64,000 nucleotides of DNA from Henricia sp. BOLD:AAB3569 (taxonomy: Eukaryota; Echinodermata; Asteroidea; Spinulosida; Echinasteridae), in contig JBBELK010000305.1 in assembly GCA_037783545.1 (NCBI GenBank), positions 248,001-312,000 on the forward strand. Direction: 5' to 3'. The position numbers and the translations under genes are program-made. Below are positions 63,953-64,000 of the stretch, piece after piece. Positions within the stretch are counted from its first letter, which is position 1. Each line of letters starts with the position of its first letter. Under the pieces are notes generated by a model. That model searched no databases and was not told where the DNA came from. It saw nothing but the letters and a program-made list of their open reading frames with translations.

Positions 63953-64000
63953 CTGAAAGGCAAGAGTGAACCACTGCTGGCTCTGATCCCAAAACCACAA

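Overview
This is animal genomic DNA. It carries the 3' two-thirds of one large intron-rich gene on the minus strand, plus a dense load of short transposable elements. I could reconstruct 22 coding exons (3,497 coding bases, 1,164 complete codons before the stop) whose reading phases all join. Together they encode the C-terminal part of polybromo-1 (PBRM1, BAF180), a targeting subunit of the PBAF (SWI/SNF) chromatin-remodelling complex. The gene enters from beyond base 64000 and its stop codon is at 9541-9539. In transcript order the exons encode bromodomain 5, bromodomain 6, a charged linker, BAH1, BAH2, an acidic tail, an HMG box, two C2H2-like zinc fingers, a Met/Gly/Gln/Pro-rich region, and the conserved C-terminal segment ending in a Leu/Arg/Met helix.

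The organism is an invertebrate, and I lean towards a marine deuterostome such as an echinoderm. The protein is close enough to vertebrate PBRM1 to align by eye. The introns hold L2/CR1-like LINE, tRNA-headed SINE, Tc1/mariner, hAT, TTAA-target (piggyBac-like) and TWA-target (PIF/Harbinger-like) sequences. The species is not identified.

Layout: 1-9538 is the region downstream of PBRM1, with a 5' third that could be another gene's 3' end, then MITEs and an 87-bp tandem repeat. 9539-26860 holds exons for the C-terminus, zinc fingers and HMG box. 26861-37771 is one 10.9-kb intron packed with fold-back elements. 37772-49737 holds exons for the acidic tail, BAH2 and the end of BAH1. 53386-63952 holds exons for the start of BAH1, the linker and the two bromodomains. 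No second protein-coding gene, structural RNA gene or CRISPR array is supported.

The most informative structure outside the exons is the layered transposon insertion. Several elements sit inside others, and in three cases the uninterrupted host sequence is also in the window, so the insertion and its target-site duplication can be read directly. Several MITEs end within about 12-30 bases of PBRM1 splice sites.
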